Below the pieces are notes generated by a model. That model was not told the DNA's origin. It saw only the letters and a list, made by a program, of their open reading frames with translations, and did not search any database. From positions 1-64,000 of the forward strand of contig NZ_LVCF01000038.1 in NCBI RefSeq assembly GCF_001594145.1: DNA of 64,000 nucleotides, read 5' to 3'. The DNA is from Branchiibius sp. NY16-3462-2. GTDB taxonomy: Bacteria; Actinomycetota; Actinomycetes; Actinomycetales; Dermatophilaceae. Each line of letters starts with the position of its first letter. The first letter of the stretch is position 1. The position numbers were made by a program, and so were the translations under genes. Of this stretch, positions 53,235-62,148 are shown one piece after another.

Positions 53235-53356
53235 CGGGTCAAGAGTTCCAGCGACAAGCCCCGGCTAGCTGGACGGCAACCCTCCTCGCGGTGGGGTGCC
53301 CCGGGTGAGGACAAGGCCGGATCAGGTGTCCGGCAACCGCGGGGCCGACCGGCCCC
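53235..53356 (+). promoter_or_regulatory. SAM riboswitch (SAM-IV type) controlling metX
   Basis: It shares CCAGCGACAAGCCCCGGCT and the same 25-base block (53288-53312) with the metY riboswitch. A CCGG/CCGG helix around ATCAGGTGT follows, then CAACCGC and a perfect 6-bp hairpin (GGGGCC, ACC-type loop, GGCCCC) at 53341-53356. P1 pairing is shorter than in the metY copy. The metX start is 21 bp beyond the last hairpin, so the expression platform probably acts near the ribosome-binding site. Confidence 0.9.
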
Positions 53357-53376
53357 TCCCGTCCGGAGAGGCCAGG

Positions 53377-54555
53377 ATGACTATCGTCGAATCCCGTATC
53401 ACCCCGTCACAGCGCGCGCGGTCGCAGGCGCGGGAGTTGCCCACCCCCGAAGGCGCCAATCCCACGGCGCACGCGATCGGCGTACCTGCGTTCGTCACCG
53501 AGACCGGTGAGCACATCCCCGATCTGGTGATCACCTACCAGACCTGGGGCACGCTGTCGGCCGCGGCGGACAACGCGATCCTGATCGAGCATGCCCTGAC
53601 CGGCGACGCGCACGTCGTCGGGCCGACCGGCCCCGGTCAACCCACTCCCGGTTGGTGGCCCGGCATCATCGGCCCGGGTGCGCCGCTGGACACGGACACC
53701 AGCTTCGTCGTCGCGGTCAACGCGGTCGGCGGGTGCCGGGGCACCACCGGTCCCCACACCCTCGCGCCGGACGGCCGGGCCTGGGGTTCGCGCTTCCCGC
53801 GCACCACCATCCGCGACCAGGTCGATGCCGAAGCGATCGTCGCCGATTATCTGGGCATCGACCGGTGGCAACTGGTCCTTGGCGGTTCGATGGGCGGGAT
53901 GCGGGCGATCGAGTGGGTCGGCAGTTACCCCGAGCGCACGGGAGCAGCGCTGGTCATCGCCAGCACACCGTGGGCCACCGCCGATCAGATCGCTTGGGGA
54001 CACACCCAACTGGTCGCTATCGAGAATGATCCGGCCTGGTGCGGCGGCGACTACTACGACAGCGGCGACACTCCTGTTGCCGGGCTGGGCCTGGCGCGTC
54101 GGATCGCGCACAACACCTATCGTTCGGCCGCCGAACTCGACGACCGGTTCGGCCTGTCTCCGCAGACCACCCACCGACCGGTCGATGGTGGCCAGTTCGC
54201 CGTGCAGAGCTATCTGGACCACCAGGGCGCCAAACTGGTCCGTCGCTTCGACGCGGGGTCCTACGTGAACCTCACCCGGGCGATGGCCACGCACGATGTG
54301 ACCCGCGACCGGGGAGACCTGGCCGATGTGCTCGGCAGGTACGACGGGTTGTTGCGTGTCGTGGCCGTCGACAGTGACCGGTTGTTCCCGCCGGCGCTGT
54401 CCGAGACCATGGTCGCGGCGTACGGCCGGGAGCCGTTATTGAGTATCCACTCAGACCACGGACACGACGGGTTCCTGATCGAGCACGACCAGATCGCGGC
54501 GATCACCGCCGACGTGATGGCCGACACTCGTCCGTTGGGTAGCCCGGTCAGGTAA
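53377..54555 (+). CDS. metX: Homoserine O-acetyltransferase
   Basis: 392 residues, alpha/beta-hydrolase fold. It makes O-acetylhomoserine from homoserine and acetyl-CoA, the substrate of MetY. The nucleophile is Ser171 in GGSMGG, and the remaining triad residues are Asp334 (VDSDRLFPP) and His363 (HGHDGFL). YQTWGTLSAAADNAILIEHAL is the N-terminal block. The ATG at 53377 follows GGAGAGG and the SAM riboswitch. No serine O-acetyl or succinyl specificity can be read by eye with certainty. uspA-like follows 49 bp later. Confidence 0.93.
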   Translation: MTIVESRITPSQRARSQARELPTPEGANPTAHAIGVPAFVTETGEHIPDLVITYQTWGTLSAAADNAILIEHALTGDAHVVGPTGPGQPTPGWWPGIIGPGAPLDTDTSFVVAVNAVGGCRGTTGPHTLAPDGRAWGSRFPRTTIRDQVDAEAIVADYLGIDRWQLVLGGSMGGMRAIEWVGSYPERTGAALVIASTPWATADQIAWGHTQLVAIENDPAWCGGDYYDSGDTPVAGLGLARRIAHNTYRSAAELDDRFGLSPQTTHRPVDGGQFAVQSYLDHQGAKLVRRFDAGSYVNLTRAMATHDVTRDRGDLADVLGRYDGLLRVVAVDSDRLFPPALSETMVAAYGREPLLSIHSDHGHDGFLIEHDQIAAITADVMADTRPLGSPVR

Positions 54556-54604
54556 CGTCTGGGCAGCCGGTCCCGGGGTGCCTTCCGGGGGAAGGAAGGT
54601 CGGG

Positions 54605-55000
54605 ATGTCGGTCGTCGTCACCTACGCAGACTCACCGGAAAGTACGGCGGCTCTCTACGCTGCGGCCGACGAATGCGAGCGGCGGCGTCTGCCGCTCGTC
54701 GTCGTGGATCTCGGGGGTGCGTCCGAACCGGTCACCGATGTCACGACCCGCCTTGCGCCGCAGGGCTATTCAGTCGACGTCGTACGTCCGGAGGGCACGG
54801 GCGACACGGTCGAGGAGGTTTTGCAGGTTGTCGCCCGTCGGAACGCCGCCTTGTTGGTCATCGGACTGCGGCACCGCACGCCCGTGGGCAAGTTGATCCT
54901 GGGGTCGGCAGCCCAGCGGTTGCTGCTGGACGCTGCCTGCCCGGTCCTGGCCGTCCGGCCCGGGTTGCGGCCCGAGGAGAACCGGCGAACGTCCGTCTGA
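54605..55000 (+). CDS. Universal stress protein (UspA fold)
   Basis: 131 residues, one Usp domain. The ATP-binding signature G-2X-G-9X-G(S/T) appears as GLRHRTPVGKLILGSAAQRLLLDAACPVLAVRP, read here as residues about 96-125. GTGDTVEEVLQ precedes it. The ATG at 54605 with GGAAGG a few bases ahead is better than the upstream in-frame codon at 54578. It lies 49 bp after metX and could be read from the same message. Function is unassigned stress adaptation. Confidence 0.88.
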   Translation: MSVVVTYADSPESTAALYAAADECERRRLPLVVVDLGGASEPVTDVTTRLAPQGYSVDVVRPEGTGDTVEEVLQVVARRNAALLVIGLRHRTPVGKLILGSAAQRLLLDAACPVLAVRPGLRPEENRRTSV

Positions 55001-55043
55001 CCAGGGGTTATGCCTACCCCGGAGGCAATTGACGGCAGCCTGC

Positions 55044-55075
55044 GGAATGAACTGGTGCCGGAAGCGTTTTATAAT
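55044..55075 (+). promoter_or_regulatory. Promoter region of sigA
   Basis: TATAAT at 55070-55075 is a consensus -10, unusual in this DNA. GGAAT at 55044-55048 and GTT at 55066-55068 could be a SigR/SigH-type promoter with a 17-bp spacer, slightly short. The 237-bp spacer 55001-55237 holds no convincing gene; a 74-codon frame there lacks a ribosome-binding site and family features. Confidence 0.5.
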
Positions 55076-55237
55076 GGTGACCAGCGCATTCCGCAAGGGG
55101 GACTTCCCCGCCCGGAGATGCTCCCCAACACTGACCCGGAAGTCGTCGCGATCACTGTGAACGACCTCGTTCGTCGTGCCGCGGACCCCCGCTGCGGTAT
55201 GGGCGCAACGGCTTCTGCATGTCCTGGAAGGTAGCGA

Positions 55238-56659
55238 GTGACCTCAGTGTCGAAGACCCAGACAGCGCCTGCTGACGCGGCCGAGAACACCAGCAAGGTT
55301 GACGGGAAGGCTCCCGCGAAGGCGACTGCCCGGAAGACGACCGCCAAGAAGGCGCCGGCCAAGCGCGCCGCGGCCAAGACCACCGCGAAGGTCGCCGGTG
55401 CCGCAGCAGCGCCCGCGAAGAAGGCCGCCGCCAAGAAGGCCACGACCGCCAAGACCGCGGCGAAGAAGACCGCGGACAAGGCTGAAGTCGCCGGGGATGG
55501 TGAAGACGCACCCGACGACATCGAGCCGGACGAAGAGATCGAACTGACCGAAGAGGTCATCGTCGAAGAGACCGCTGACGGCGAAACGCCGGAGGCTACC
55601 GCCGAAGCCACGGACGCTGCCGGCGCGGACGCCGAAGGCGACGACGAGGCCAAGCCGACTGCGGCCGGTGAGGAGAGTGAGTCGGCAGCATTCGTTATCC
55701 GCCAGGACGATGAGGACGACGCACCTGCGCAGCAGGTCGTCACCGCCGGTGCCACTGCCGACCCGGTGAAGGACTACCTGAAGCAGATCGGCAAGGTCGC
55801 CCTGCTGAACGCCGAGCAGGAGGTCGAACTCGCCAAGCGCATCGAGGCGGGTCTGTTCGCCGAGGAGAAGCTGAACTCCGGCGACAAGATCGAGATGAAG
55901 CTCAAGCGCGAGCTGTGGTGGATCGCCCAGGACGGCAAGAAGGCCAAGAACCACCTGCTGGAGGCCAACCTGCGACTGGTCGTCTCCCTGGCCAAGCGCT
56001 ACACCGGTCGCGGGATGCTCTTCCTTGACCTGATCCAGGAGGGCAACCTGGGTCTGATCCGTGCGGTGGAGAAGTTCGACTACACCAAGGGTTACAAGTT
56101 CTCGACCTACGCCACCTGGTGGATCCGGCAGGCGATCACCCGGGCCATGGCCGACCAGGCGCGCACCATCCGTATCCCGGTGCACATGGTCGAGGTCATC
56201 AACAAGCTCGCCCGCGTGCAGCGGCAGATGCTCCAGGACCTGGGTCGCGAGCCCACGCCGGAGGAGTTGGCCAAGGAACTGGACATGACCCCCGAGAAGG
56301 TCGTCGAGGTCCAGAAGTACGGCCGCGAGCCGATCTCCTTGCACACCCCGCTCGGTGAGGACGGCGACAGCGAGTTCGGTGACCTGATCGAGGACTCCGA
56401 GGCAGTCGTGCCCGCTGACGCCGTTAGCTTCACCCTGCTGCAGGAGCAGTTGCACTCGGTGCTGGACACGTTGTCCGAGCGCGAAGCCGGTGTGGTCTCC
56501 ATGCGGTTCGGCCTGACCGACGGACAGCCCAAGACGCTGGACGAGATCGGCAAGGTCTACGGCGTCACCCGTGAGCGGATCCGCCAGATCGAGTCCAAGA
56601 CGATGAGCAAGTTGCGTCACCCGTCGCGCTCGCAGGTGCTGCGGGACTATCTCGACTAG
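55238..56659 (+). CDS. sigA: Primary RNA polymerase sigma factor SigA
   Basis: 473 residues. It recognises housekeeping promoters. Region 1.2 (ADPVKDYLKQIGKVALL), region 2 (RLVVSLAKRYTGRGMLFLDLIQEGNLGLIRAVEKFDYTKGYKFSTYATWWIRQAI, seen complete), region 3 and region 4 (TLDEIGKVYGVTRERIRQIESK) are all present. Residues 1-90 are a Lys/Ala/Pro-rich tail like histone H1, and 90-160 are acidic. Such tails are typical of actinobacterial HrdB/SigA. The GTG start at 55238 has GGAAGG ahead. A strong TATAAT lies about 165 bp upstream. Confidence 0.96.
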   Translation: MTSVSKTQTAPADAAENTSKVDGKAPAKATARKTTAKKAPAKRAAAKTTAKVAGAAAAPAKKAAAKKATTAKTAAKKTADKAEVAGDGEDAPDDIEPDEEIELTEEVIVEETADGETPEATAEATDAAGADAEGDDEAKPTAAGEESESAAFVIRQDDEDDAPAQQVVTAGATADPVKDYLKQIGKVALLNAEQEVELAKRIEAGLFAEEKLNSGDKIEMKLKRELWWIAQDGKKAKNHLLEANLRLVVSLAKRYTGRGMLFLDLIQEGNLGLIRAVEKFDYTKGYKFSTYATWWIRQAITRAMADQARTIRIPVHMVEVINKLARVQRQMLQDLGREPTPEELAKELDMTPEKVVEVQKYGREPISLHTPLGEDGDSEFGDLIEDSEAVVPADAVSFTLLQEQLHSVLDTLSEREAGVVSMRFGLTDGQPKTLDEIGKVYGVTRERIRQIESKTMSKLRHPSRSQVLRDYLD

Positions 56660-56671
56660 TACAACCCTGGC

Positions 56672-58975
56672 TCAGCGACGCTGGTCCGCCCACCAGCGGG
56701 CCGGCGTTCGTGCGATCCGGGCGGCCCCGTCACGTACCGCGAAGAACGCACTGCGCGGCCACAGGGCGGCTCGGATGCGCATCGTTGCCGATGCCGATCG
56801 GCGTACGTCATGCACGATCTCCTGGGCGTCATGACGCAGATCCAGGGCGCCGTCGGCAGCGCCGGCGTACCGCGCCTGCTCCAACGTCTGCACGGCCTGT
56901 CGCAGGGCGCGCTGACCGTCCCCGCTGAGCTGCAACTCGTTGCGGTAGTGCCGTTCCAGCGCCCTGGGTGATCCGGGGGGCGGCGCACTCGCACCCAGAT
57001 CGGATAGATCCCACACCAGTTGCTGCCACTGGGCTTCCACGCGCTGCGGGGTGGGACGGTCGGCGGCCGCACTCTCGCGCCGACGGCGGGCCAGGATCGG
57101 CAGCACCACCGCACCGGCCGCGCCGATCACGACGACGGCCACCAACCACCCGGCCCACCGCAGCCACGCCGGGACGGTGCTGCCGGTGGCGGACCCGGAT
57201 CCGGTCACCGGAGCCGCGGACGAGGAGGTGGCGCCGCTGGATGCGGCCGCGGACGACGTGTCACTGTCGTTCTCGCTCGGCTGGGCGTTGCGGCTGACGC
57301 CGCCGGTCTGGTCCGCGGTGTACGCCGGTGCGTTGGCTGCCCGGATACCGGGCGTTGGTTCGAAGCGCGTCCAGCCGATACCGCTGAACCACAGCTCCGG
57401 CCACGCGTGGGCATCGGACTGGGCCACGGAGTACTGGTTGGCGGTGCCCGTGGGGTCACCGGGTAGGAACCCGACCGCCAACCGCGCCGGTATTCCGTCG
57501 GCGCGCGCCATCATCACCATGGCGCTGGCGAACTGGGTGCAATAGCCCTGCTTGGTCGCCAGGAAGTTGCTCAGGGGGTCCAGCGGCTGCCCGTCGCTGT
57601 CGCGCCGGGTGGCGGCCAGTTGCAGTGAGTAGGTGAAGCCGCCGGTGTTGCGCAGGTAGTTCTGGATGTTCTTCGCTGTCTGCCATTGCGTGTCAGCCCG
57701 CAACGGCGCCAGCGCCTCGCGGACCGCGGACTGCGACGCCGGGTCGACCGCCAGCGCGGGCGCGGCCACCTCCGCATCCAGGCGCTGCTCGCCGCTGGGT
57801 TCCTGGCCGTCCTTCAGGACGCGGTAGATCAAGGAATAGTTCTTGACCGAACCGGTCGGCTGGACGCTCCCGGTGCGTTCGTCGAACAGCCAGATGTCCC
57901 GGCCCAGGTCGGCGGACCGCAGCGGGTACGGCGCGGCGAGCAACCCCGAGGCCAGAACACTGCCCGTGACCTTCATCGACCCCGTGGTGAACCGGCCGAC
58001 GATGTCAGGCGCGCCCGGGACAGGTAGGACCGTGTTGCTGTCACTCACCACTGCCGATGCCACCCCTTGGTCCGGGACCCAGTGACCGTCGCTGTACGTG
58101 GAGGTGACCGTCACGCGCAACGGTGGGGTCACCAGCGATGACGTCGTGTAGGTCAGCACGGGGGAGGGGTTGGTGCTGTTGAGGTCGGCGCTCAGGTCCA
58201 GGTCAGTGGCGAATCCGATGGTGACCGGACCGTCGCCGGACCCGCGCGCCAGGCCCTGGGCGAAGAAGTGGGCCGAAGCATGCGGGATCACCATCGGCAG
58301 CAGGGCGGCGGCGACGATGACCGGTACGGCGATCAACCGGGCCGCGTGGCCATGTCCTGACAGCGGGGACTCCAGTGAGCGCGGTCGCAGGGCACGGGTC
58401 CGCACGGTCACGTCCCGCTGCAGGTCCTGGGCATGCTGGGTCGCCACCATGGTCAGCCAGAGCACGGCGAGCACCACGAAGTAGACCGGGTTCAGACCGA
58501 CAGCGGTATTGGCTGCGGAGATCAGGAACGCCCCCAGCAGCGGTACCCCGGCCAGCACCGGGGCACGCAGAGTCGCCGCGCAGATGTCGGTGATCAGTGC
58601 GAATCCGGTGATCGCGAGGGCGATCAGGAAGCGCAGGCCGATGGTCGCCGGTGCGGGGGGAGCAGCGACCTGGACTGTGTGGATGCCGTCGTCGATCAGC
58701 GCGCGTGCTGAGTCGATGAGGATGCTGGGTGACAGCGTGTGGGGTAGGTACACCAGGACGATCGCGATGAGGGCGAGCAGTAACTGCAGGAGCGGAATCA
58801 GCGCCGCTGGTGTGCGCACTGCGCGCAGCACGATTCCGAGGACTGCGACGGCGATCACGAAACCGGCGATCGGCCAGATCCATGGCCCCAGTTCGATCAG
58901 TGACGTCAGCGGCCATGCCGCGACCAGCGTTGCCGCAGCCGCCAGCAACGCCTGCGCGGTCGCCGTACGCCTCAC
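56672..58975 (-). CDS. Transglutaminase-like membrane protein (TgpA type)
   Basis: 767 residues. The N-terminal third has about six membrane helices (DUF3488), then a periplasmic transglutaminase core with GYCTQFASAMVMMARADGIPAR (catalytic Cys), SDAHAWPELWF (His) and GWTRFEPTPG. A Ser/Thr-rich spacer precedes one more helix and a cytoplasmic DUF4129 tail. The GTG at 58975 overlaps the DUF58 stop and is chosen over an upstream frame extension. moxR-DUF58-transglutaminase is a common actinobacterial cell-envelope module. The substrate is unknown. Confidence 0.88.
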   Translation of the reverse strand: MRRTATAQALLAAAATLVAAWPLTSLIELGPWIWPIAGFVIAVAVLGIVLRAVRTPAALIPLLQLLLALIAIVLVYLPHTLSPSILIDSARALIDDGIHTVQVAAPPAPATIGLRFLIALAITGFALITDICAATLRAPVLAGVPLLGAFLISAANTAVGLNPVYFVVLAVLWLTMVATQHAQDLQRDVTVRTRALRPRSLESPLSGHGHAARLIAVPVIVAAALLPMVIPHASAHFFAQGLARGSGDGPVTIGFATDLDLSADLNSTNPSPVLTYTTSSLVTPPLRVTVTSTYSDGHWVPDQGVASAVVSDSNTVLPVPGAPDIVGRFTTGSMKVTGSVLASGLLAAPYPLRSADLGRDIWLFDERTGSVQPTGSVKNYSLIYRVLKDGQEPSGEQRLDAEVAAPALAVDPASQSAVREALAPLRADTQWQTAKNIQNYLRNTGGFTYSLQLAATRRDSDGQPLDPLSNFLATKQGYCTQFASAMVMMARADGIPARLAVGFLPGDPTGTANQYSVAQSDAHAWPELWFSGIGWTRFEPTPGIRAANAPAYTADQTGGVSRNAQPSENDSDTSSAAASSGATSSSAAPVTGSGSATGSTVPAWLRWAGWLVAVVVIGAAGAVVLPILARRRRESAAADRPTPQRVEAQWQQLVWDLSDLGASAPPPGSPRALERHYRNELQLSGDGQRALRQAVQTLEQARYAGAADGALDLRHDAQEIVHDVRRSASATMRIRAALWPRSAFFAVRDGAARIARTPARWWADQRR

Positions 58976-60210
58976 AGCGCACCCACCCGGATCAGCGACC
59001 GGCGGCTGACCTCCTGCCACGCCTCCAGCACCGAGGTGTTGGAGCGCACGACGCAGACCCGCCACCCGGCACCGGCCAGCGCGGCCCGCAGCAGCTGGGC
59101 GCTCGCGCCCGGGGCCGCGTCGGGATTTACGAACGTGGTGGTGTCGAGAATGAACGCGAGACCGGAGGCACCAGGCTGGCGCATCGCGGCGATGTCGTCG
59201 ACCCGGTCCTCGGCGTCGGTGAGGATCGCGACCACGATGGCGCCGGCCCGCACCGCCTCCCGGGCGCGTAGGCGCACCTTGCGGAACGTCTCCCCATCAC
59301 AGGTCATTGCGGTGGCCAATCGGCGCAGTTGGTCGCCCGGATCTCCCGGGGCGTCGACACTGAGGTCGGCCAGGGTCTCAGCCGTGGCCAGGTGCACCGA
59401 ATAGTGCAACTCGGCCAGCCGGACCACGACGGAGGCTGCGCAGCTGACCGCCCATTCGAAGGAATCCTGCGGCGTCGTACCCCGGTGACCGTCGATGCGG
59501 GCGTCGAGCAGGACGAGAGCAGATTTCCGGCTGGGCCGATCCTCCTGGCGCACCATCAGCTCACCCCGGTGAGCAGTGGTCTTCCAATGCACTTTGCGCA
59601 GATCGTCACCCTGGTGATACGCCCGGATGCTGACGTCCTCGTCACCGTGCAAGGCCACCATCTGGGGAGTGTCGCCCTCGCTGCCGATGCCCGCACCGGG
59701 GGGTTGCGTGGTGCCCAACGGGGTGACGGTCGGCAGCACGATCAGCTCATCGATGCGCTCATCGGTGCTTCGCCGTCGGGTTAGTCCGAAGGGATCCTCG
59801 ATGACGCGCGAGGCAGGTCCCAACCGGTGCGCGCCGCGCACGTTGCCCTGCACGACGTACTGCAACTGCTCGGCGTCGTGCGGGCCGATGGCCGGCAACA
59901 CGAACTCCTGGGACTGACCCAGCCGGCCATCCACCTGCTCGCGGACCCGCGACACACCGCTGCGGCGGGCTGAGGTGTTCGCCGCGGTCACGGTCACCGT
60001 GGCGCGTTGGCCGCGGCCGATCGAGGCAGGTTGCACGCTGCGGGTGATCCGCAGGTCGCCCGCAGCCCGCCGGGCCAGGACCGTGGTCACGCCGAGCAGC
60101 AGGAGCAGCAGCAGCCCCAACCGGGTGATGTCGGTGTAGCCGAGCAGGATCCCGGACCCGGTCAGCGCACTACCGACCCCCAGCAGGGTCCAGGCACGGG
60201 CGGTGAGCAC
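58972..60210 (-). CDS. DUF58 (VWA-like) domain protein
   Basis: 412 residues. Two hydrophobic helices in the first 45 residues anchor it, and a beta-rich domain follows. The DUF58 core is EDVSIRAYHQGDDLRKVHWKTTAHRGELMVRQED, read in pieces as GDDLRKVHWKTTAHRGELMV and LVLLDARIDG. It resembles a von Willebrand A fold with a metal site and is usually controlled by the MoxR ATPase. The stop overlaps the transglutaminase start, and moxR precedes it by six bases. Confidence 0.9.
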   Translation of the reverse strand: MLTARAWTLLGVGSALTGSGILLGYTDITRLGLLLLLLLGVTTVLARRAAGDLRITRSVQPASIGRGQRATVTVTAANTSARRSGVSRVREQVDGRLGQSQEFVLPAIGPHDAEQLQYVVQGNVRGAHRLGPASRVIEDPFGLTRRRSTDERIDELIVLPTVTPLGTTQPPGAGIGSEGDTPQMVALHGDEDVSIRAYHQGDDLRKVHWKTTAHRGELMVRQEDRPSRKSALVLLDARIDGHRGTTPQDSFEWAVSCAASVVVRLAELHYSVHLATAETLADLSVDAPGDPGDQLRRLATAMTCDGETFRKVRLRAREAVRAGAIVVAILTDAEDRVDDIAAMRQPGASGLAFILDTTTFVNPDAAPGASAQLLRAALAGAGWRVCVVRSNTSVLEAWQEVSRRSLIRVGAL

Positions 60211-60216
60211 GACCGG

Positions 60217-61248
60217 TCAGCTGCGCAGGTCGCCGGCGGGCACAGCCACGCGCCGGCTGATCTCGTGCAGCACATCGGAGGTGCCGCGGTGCAGGTGCTG
60301 GTTGTCGCTGGACAACATCACGCGGTGCGCGAGGACGGGGACGAACAGCGCCTGGACGTCCTCGGGGATGACGTACTCGCGACCGTCCAGCGCAGCATTG
60401 GCGCGGGCTGCGCGCAACAGGTGCAGCGAGCCGCGCGGCGAGGCACCCAGCCGCAGGGCCGGTGTGCTGCGCGTCGCGGTCACCAGATCGACGATGTACT
60501 GCCGCAGGGCGGGGCTGGCGTGCACCTGCGCCACCCGGTCGATCGCTCGGGCGACCGTGGCGCCGTCGGTGACCGGCTGCAGGTCACCCAGCGGGTCGTG
60601 CTCGCCGTGCATGTCGAGCATCGTGGCCTCCGCGGCCGCCGTGGGGTAGCCCATCGAGATCCGGGCCATGAACCGGTCCCGTTGCGCTTCCGGCAGCGGG
60701 AAGGTGCCTTCCATCTCGATGGGGTTCTGGGTCGCCAGCACCATGAACGGCCGTTGCAAGTGATAGGTGCGGCCATCCACCGTGACCTGTTCCTCCTCCA
60801 TGCACTCCAGCAGCGCGGACTGCGTCTTGGGGGAGGCGCGGTTGATCTCATCGCCGACGACCACGTTGGCGAAGATCGCACCGGGACGGAACTCGAATTC
60901 GTGGCTGTCCTGGTTGAAGACGCTGACGCCGGTGACATCGCTGGGCAGCAGGTCGGGAGTGAACTGGATCCGGCGCATCGGGCAGTCAATGGCCTTGGCC
61001 AACGACTTGGCCAGCATCGTCTTGCCGACCCCGGGTACGTCCTCGACCAGGAGGTGGCCGCGCGCGAGCAGGACGATCAGCGCGGTGCGGATGGCCTCGG
61101 GTTTGCCTTCGATGACCTGGCTGATCGCGCCGTGCAACGTCTCGCTGAGGGTCTGCAGCTCTTGCAGCGACATCGTCGAGGAGGGGGCGTCGGGACCCGG
61201 GTAGGGGTCGGTGCTGATCGAGCCGTGCTGGGTGGGGCTGGCTGACAT
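60217..61248 (-). CDS. MoxR-family AAA+ ATPase
   Basis: 343 residues. Walker A GVGKT is at about 73-77 (VEDVPGVGKTMLAKSLAKA), Walker B in VVVGDEINRA, sensor 1 in MVLATQNPIEMEGTFPLPEAQRDRF (split here), and sensor 2 in RLGASPRGSLHLL. MoxR ATPases act as chaperones for VWA-domain partners, here the DUF58 protein. The ATG at 61248 is preferred over an upstream frame extension because AGGATTCGGGT precedes it. It heads the three-gene unit and is divergent from mraZ. Confidence 0.93.
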   Translation of the reverse strand: MSASPTQHGSISTDPYPGPDAPSSTMSLQELQTLSETLHGAISQVIEGKPEAIRTALIVLLARGHLLVEDVPGVGKTMLAKSLAKAIDCPMRRIQFTPDLLPSDVTGVSVFNQDSHEFEFRPGAIFANVVVGDEINRASPKTQSALLECMEEEQVTVDGRTYHLQRPFMVLATQNPIEMEGTFPLPEAQRDRFMARISMGYPTAAAEATMLDMHGEHDPLGDLQPVTDGATVARAIDRVAQVHASPALRQYIVDLVTATRSTPALRLGASPRGSLHLLRAARANAALDGREYVIPEDVQALFVPVLAHRVMLSSDNQHLHRGTSDVLHEISRRVAVPAGDLRS

Positions 61249-61476
61249 ACCCGAATCCTGCCATTTTCCTTCGCCGCTCGGGCGCTCCACTGCGCTCCAC
61301 CACCGCACCAGGGGTGGGTGGCAGGTGGGTGGATCCGCGCGTTGTCCGCTGTCGATCACCCGATGGGCGGCTGCGGGCTGCTCATTTCCTCCACTGCATG
61401 CCACCGGCTGTGACCAGCAGAAACGCGGAAATACAGGGGTGTTTTGCAGCGGTTGAGGCAGACAAGGAGGAGCAGA

Positions 61477-61526
61477 GTGGAGTAAAGTGGAGCAAGCGGG
61501 AGCGAGTTGGTGAATGGTGGGCTCGA
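61477..61526 (+). promoter_or_regulatory. MraZ operator: five 10-bp direct repeats
   Basis: Starting at 61477, units GTGGAGTAAA, GTGGAGCAAG, CGGGAGCGAG, TTGGTGAATG and GTGGGCTCGA repeat at exact 10-bp steps. MraZ sites are multiple TGGG/GTGG repeats with one-helical-turn spacing. The 317-bp spacer 61249-61565 otherwise holds a G-rich tract (61311-61333, two GGTGGGTGG copies) and no gene. Confidence 0.7.
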
Positions 61527-61565
61527 AACGGGTCCTCCCAGGCGGAAGCAGGAGGTGGACCCACG

Positions 61566-62000
61566 ATGTTTCTCGGCACCCACCACCCGCGTCTGGATGA
61601 GAAGGGCCGGCTGTTCCTCCCCGCCAAATTCCGCGACAAGCTCGCCGGTGGTCTGGTCATGACCCGCGGCCAGGAGCGGTGCATCTACATCTTCACGACG
61701 GACAAGTTCGTGGACTTCACCGCTGGCTTGCAGTCCAGCCCCATCACCAACGCCGAAGCCCGCTCCTTCCAGCGGGTCATGCTCTCCGGCGCGACGGACG
61801 ACATCCCCGACAAGCAGGGCCGGGTCACGGTGCCAGCGCTGCTGCGCCAGTACGCCGGCCTGGACCGGGAGTGCACGGTCATCGGCGTGGGCGACCGCGT
61901 CGAACTGTGGGACACCCAGCGCTGGGAGCAGTTCGTCGCCGGTGCCGAAGAGGACTTCGCCGCCCGCTCGGAGGAGGTGATCCCCGGAGGCCTCTTCTGA
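61566..62000 (+). CDS. mraZ: Transcriptional regulator MraZ
   Basis: 144 residues. Two SpoVT/AbrB-like domains occur, residues about 5-50 (LGTHHPRLDEKGRLFLPAKFR) and 78-125 (DDIPDKQGRVTVPALLRQYA). MraZ binds repeats upstream of itself to control the dcw cluster. The ATG at 61566 has AGGAGGTGG ahead and agrees with the MFLG N-terminus; longer upstream frames are not real. Five 10-bp repeats lie 40-90 bp upstream. rsmH follows after 148 bp. Confidence 0.96.
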   Translation: MFLGTHHPRLDEKGRLFLPAKFRDKLAGGLVMTRGQERCIYIFTTDKFVDFTAGLQSSPITNAEARSFQRVMLSGATDDIPDKQGRVTVPALLRQYAGLDRECTVIGVGDRVELWDTQRWEQFVAGAEEDFAARSEEVIPGGLF

Positions 62001-62148
62001 TCGATCGCGCTGACCGGTGGTCTTCAGCTGCCCAGCGCGTTCCGACATCACTTCCCCGATGCCGGAACGAGCGACCCGGCGGCTGGGGACCAGCGACCAG
62101 CGCGAAGCACATCCCGACCGACCACACCCCTTGAAAGGAGCAGACCCG

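Noticed and set aside
55010..55234. 74-codon frame before sigA
   Set aside because: It covers the sigA promoter with a consensus -10, has no recognisable domain, and its start lacks a ribosome-binding site.
61311..61333. G-quadruplex signal between moxR and mraZ
   Set aside because: Two GGTGGGTGG copies include several runs of only two G; too weak in such GC-rich DNA to claim.
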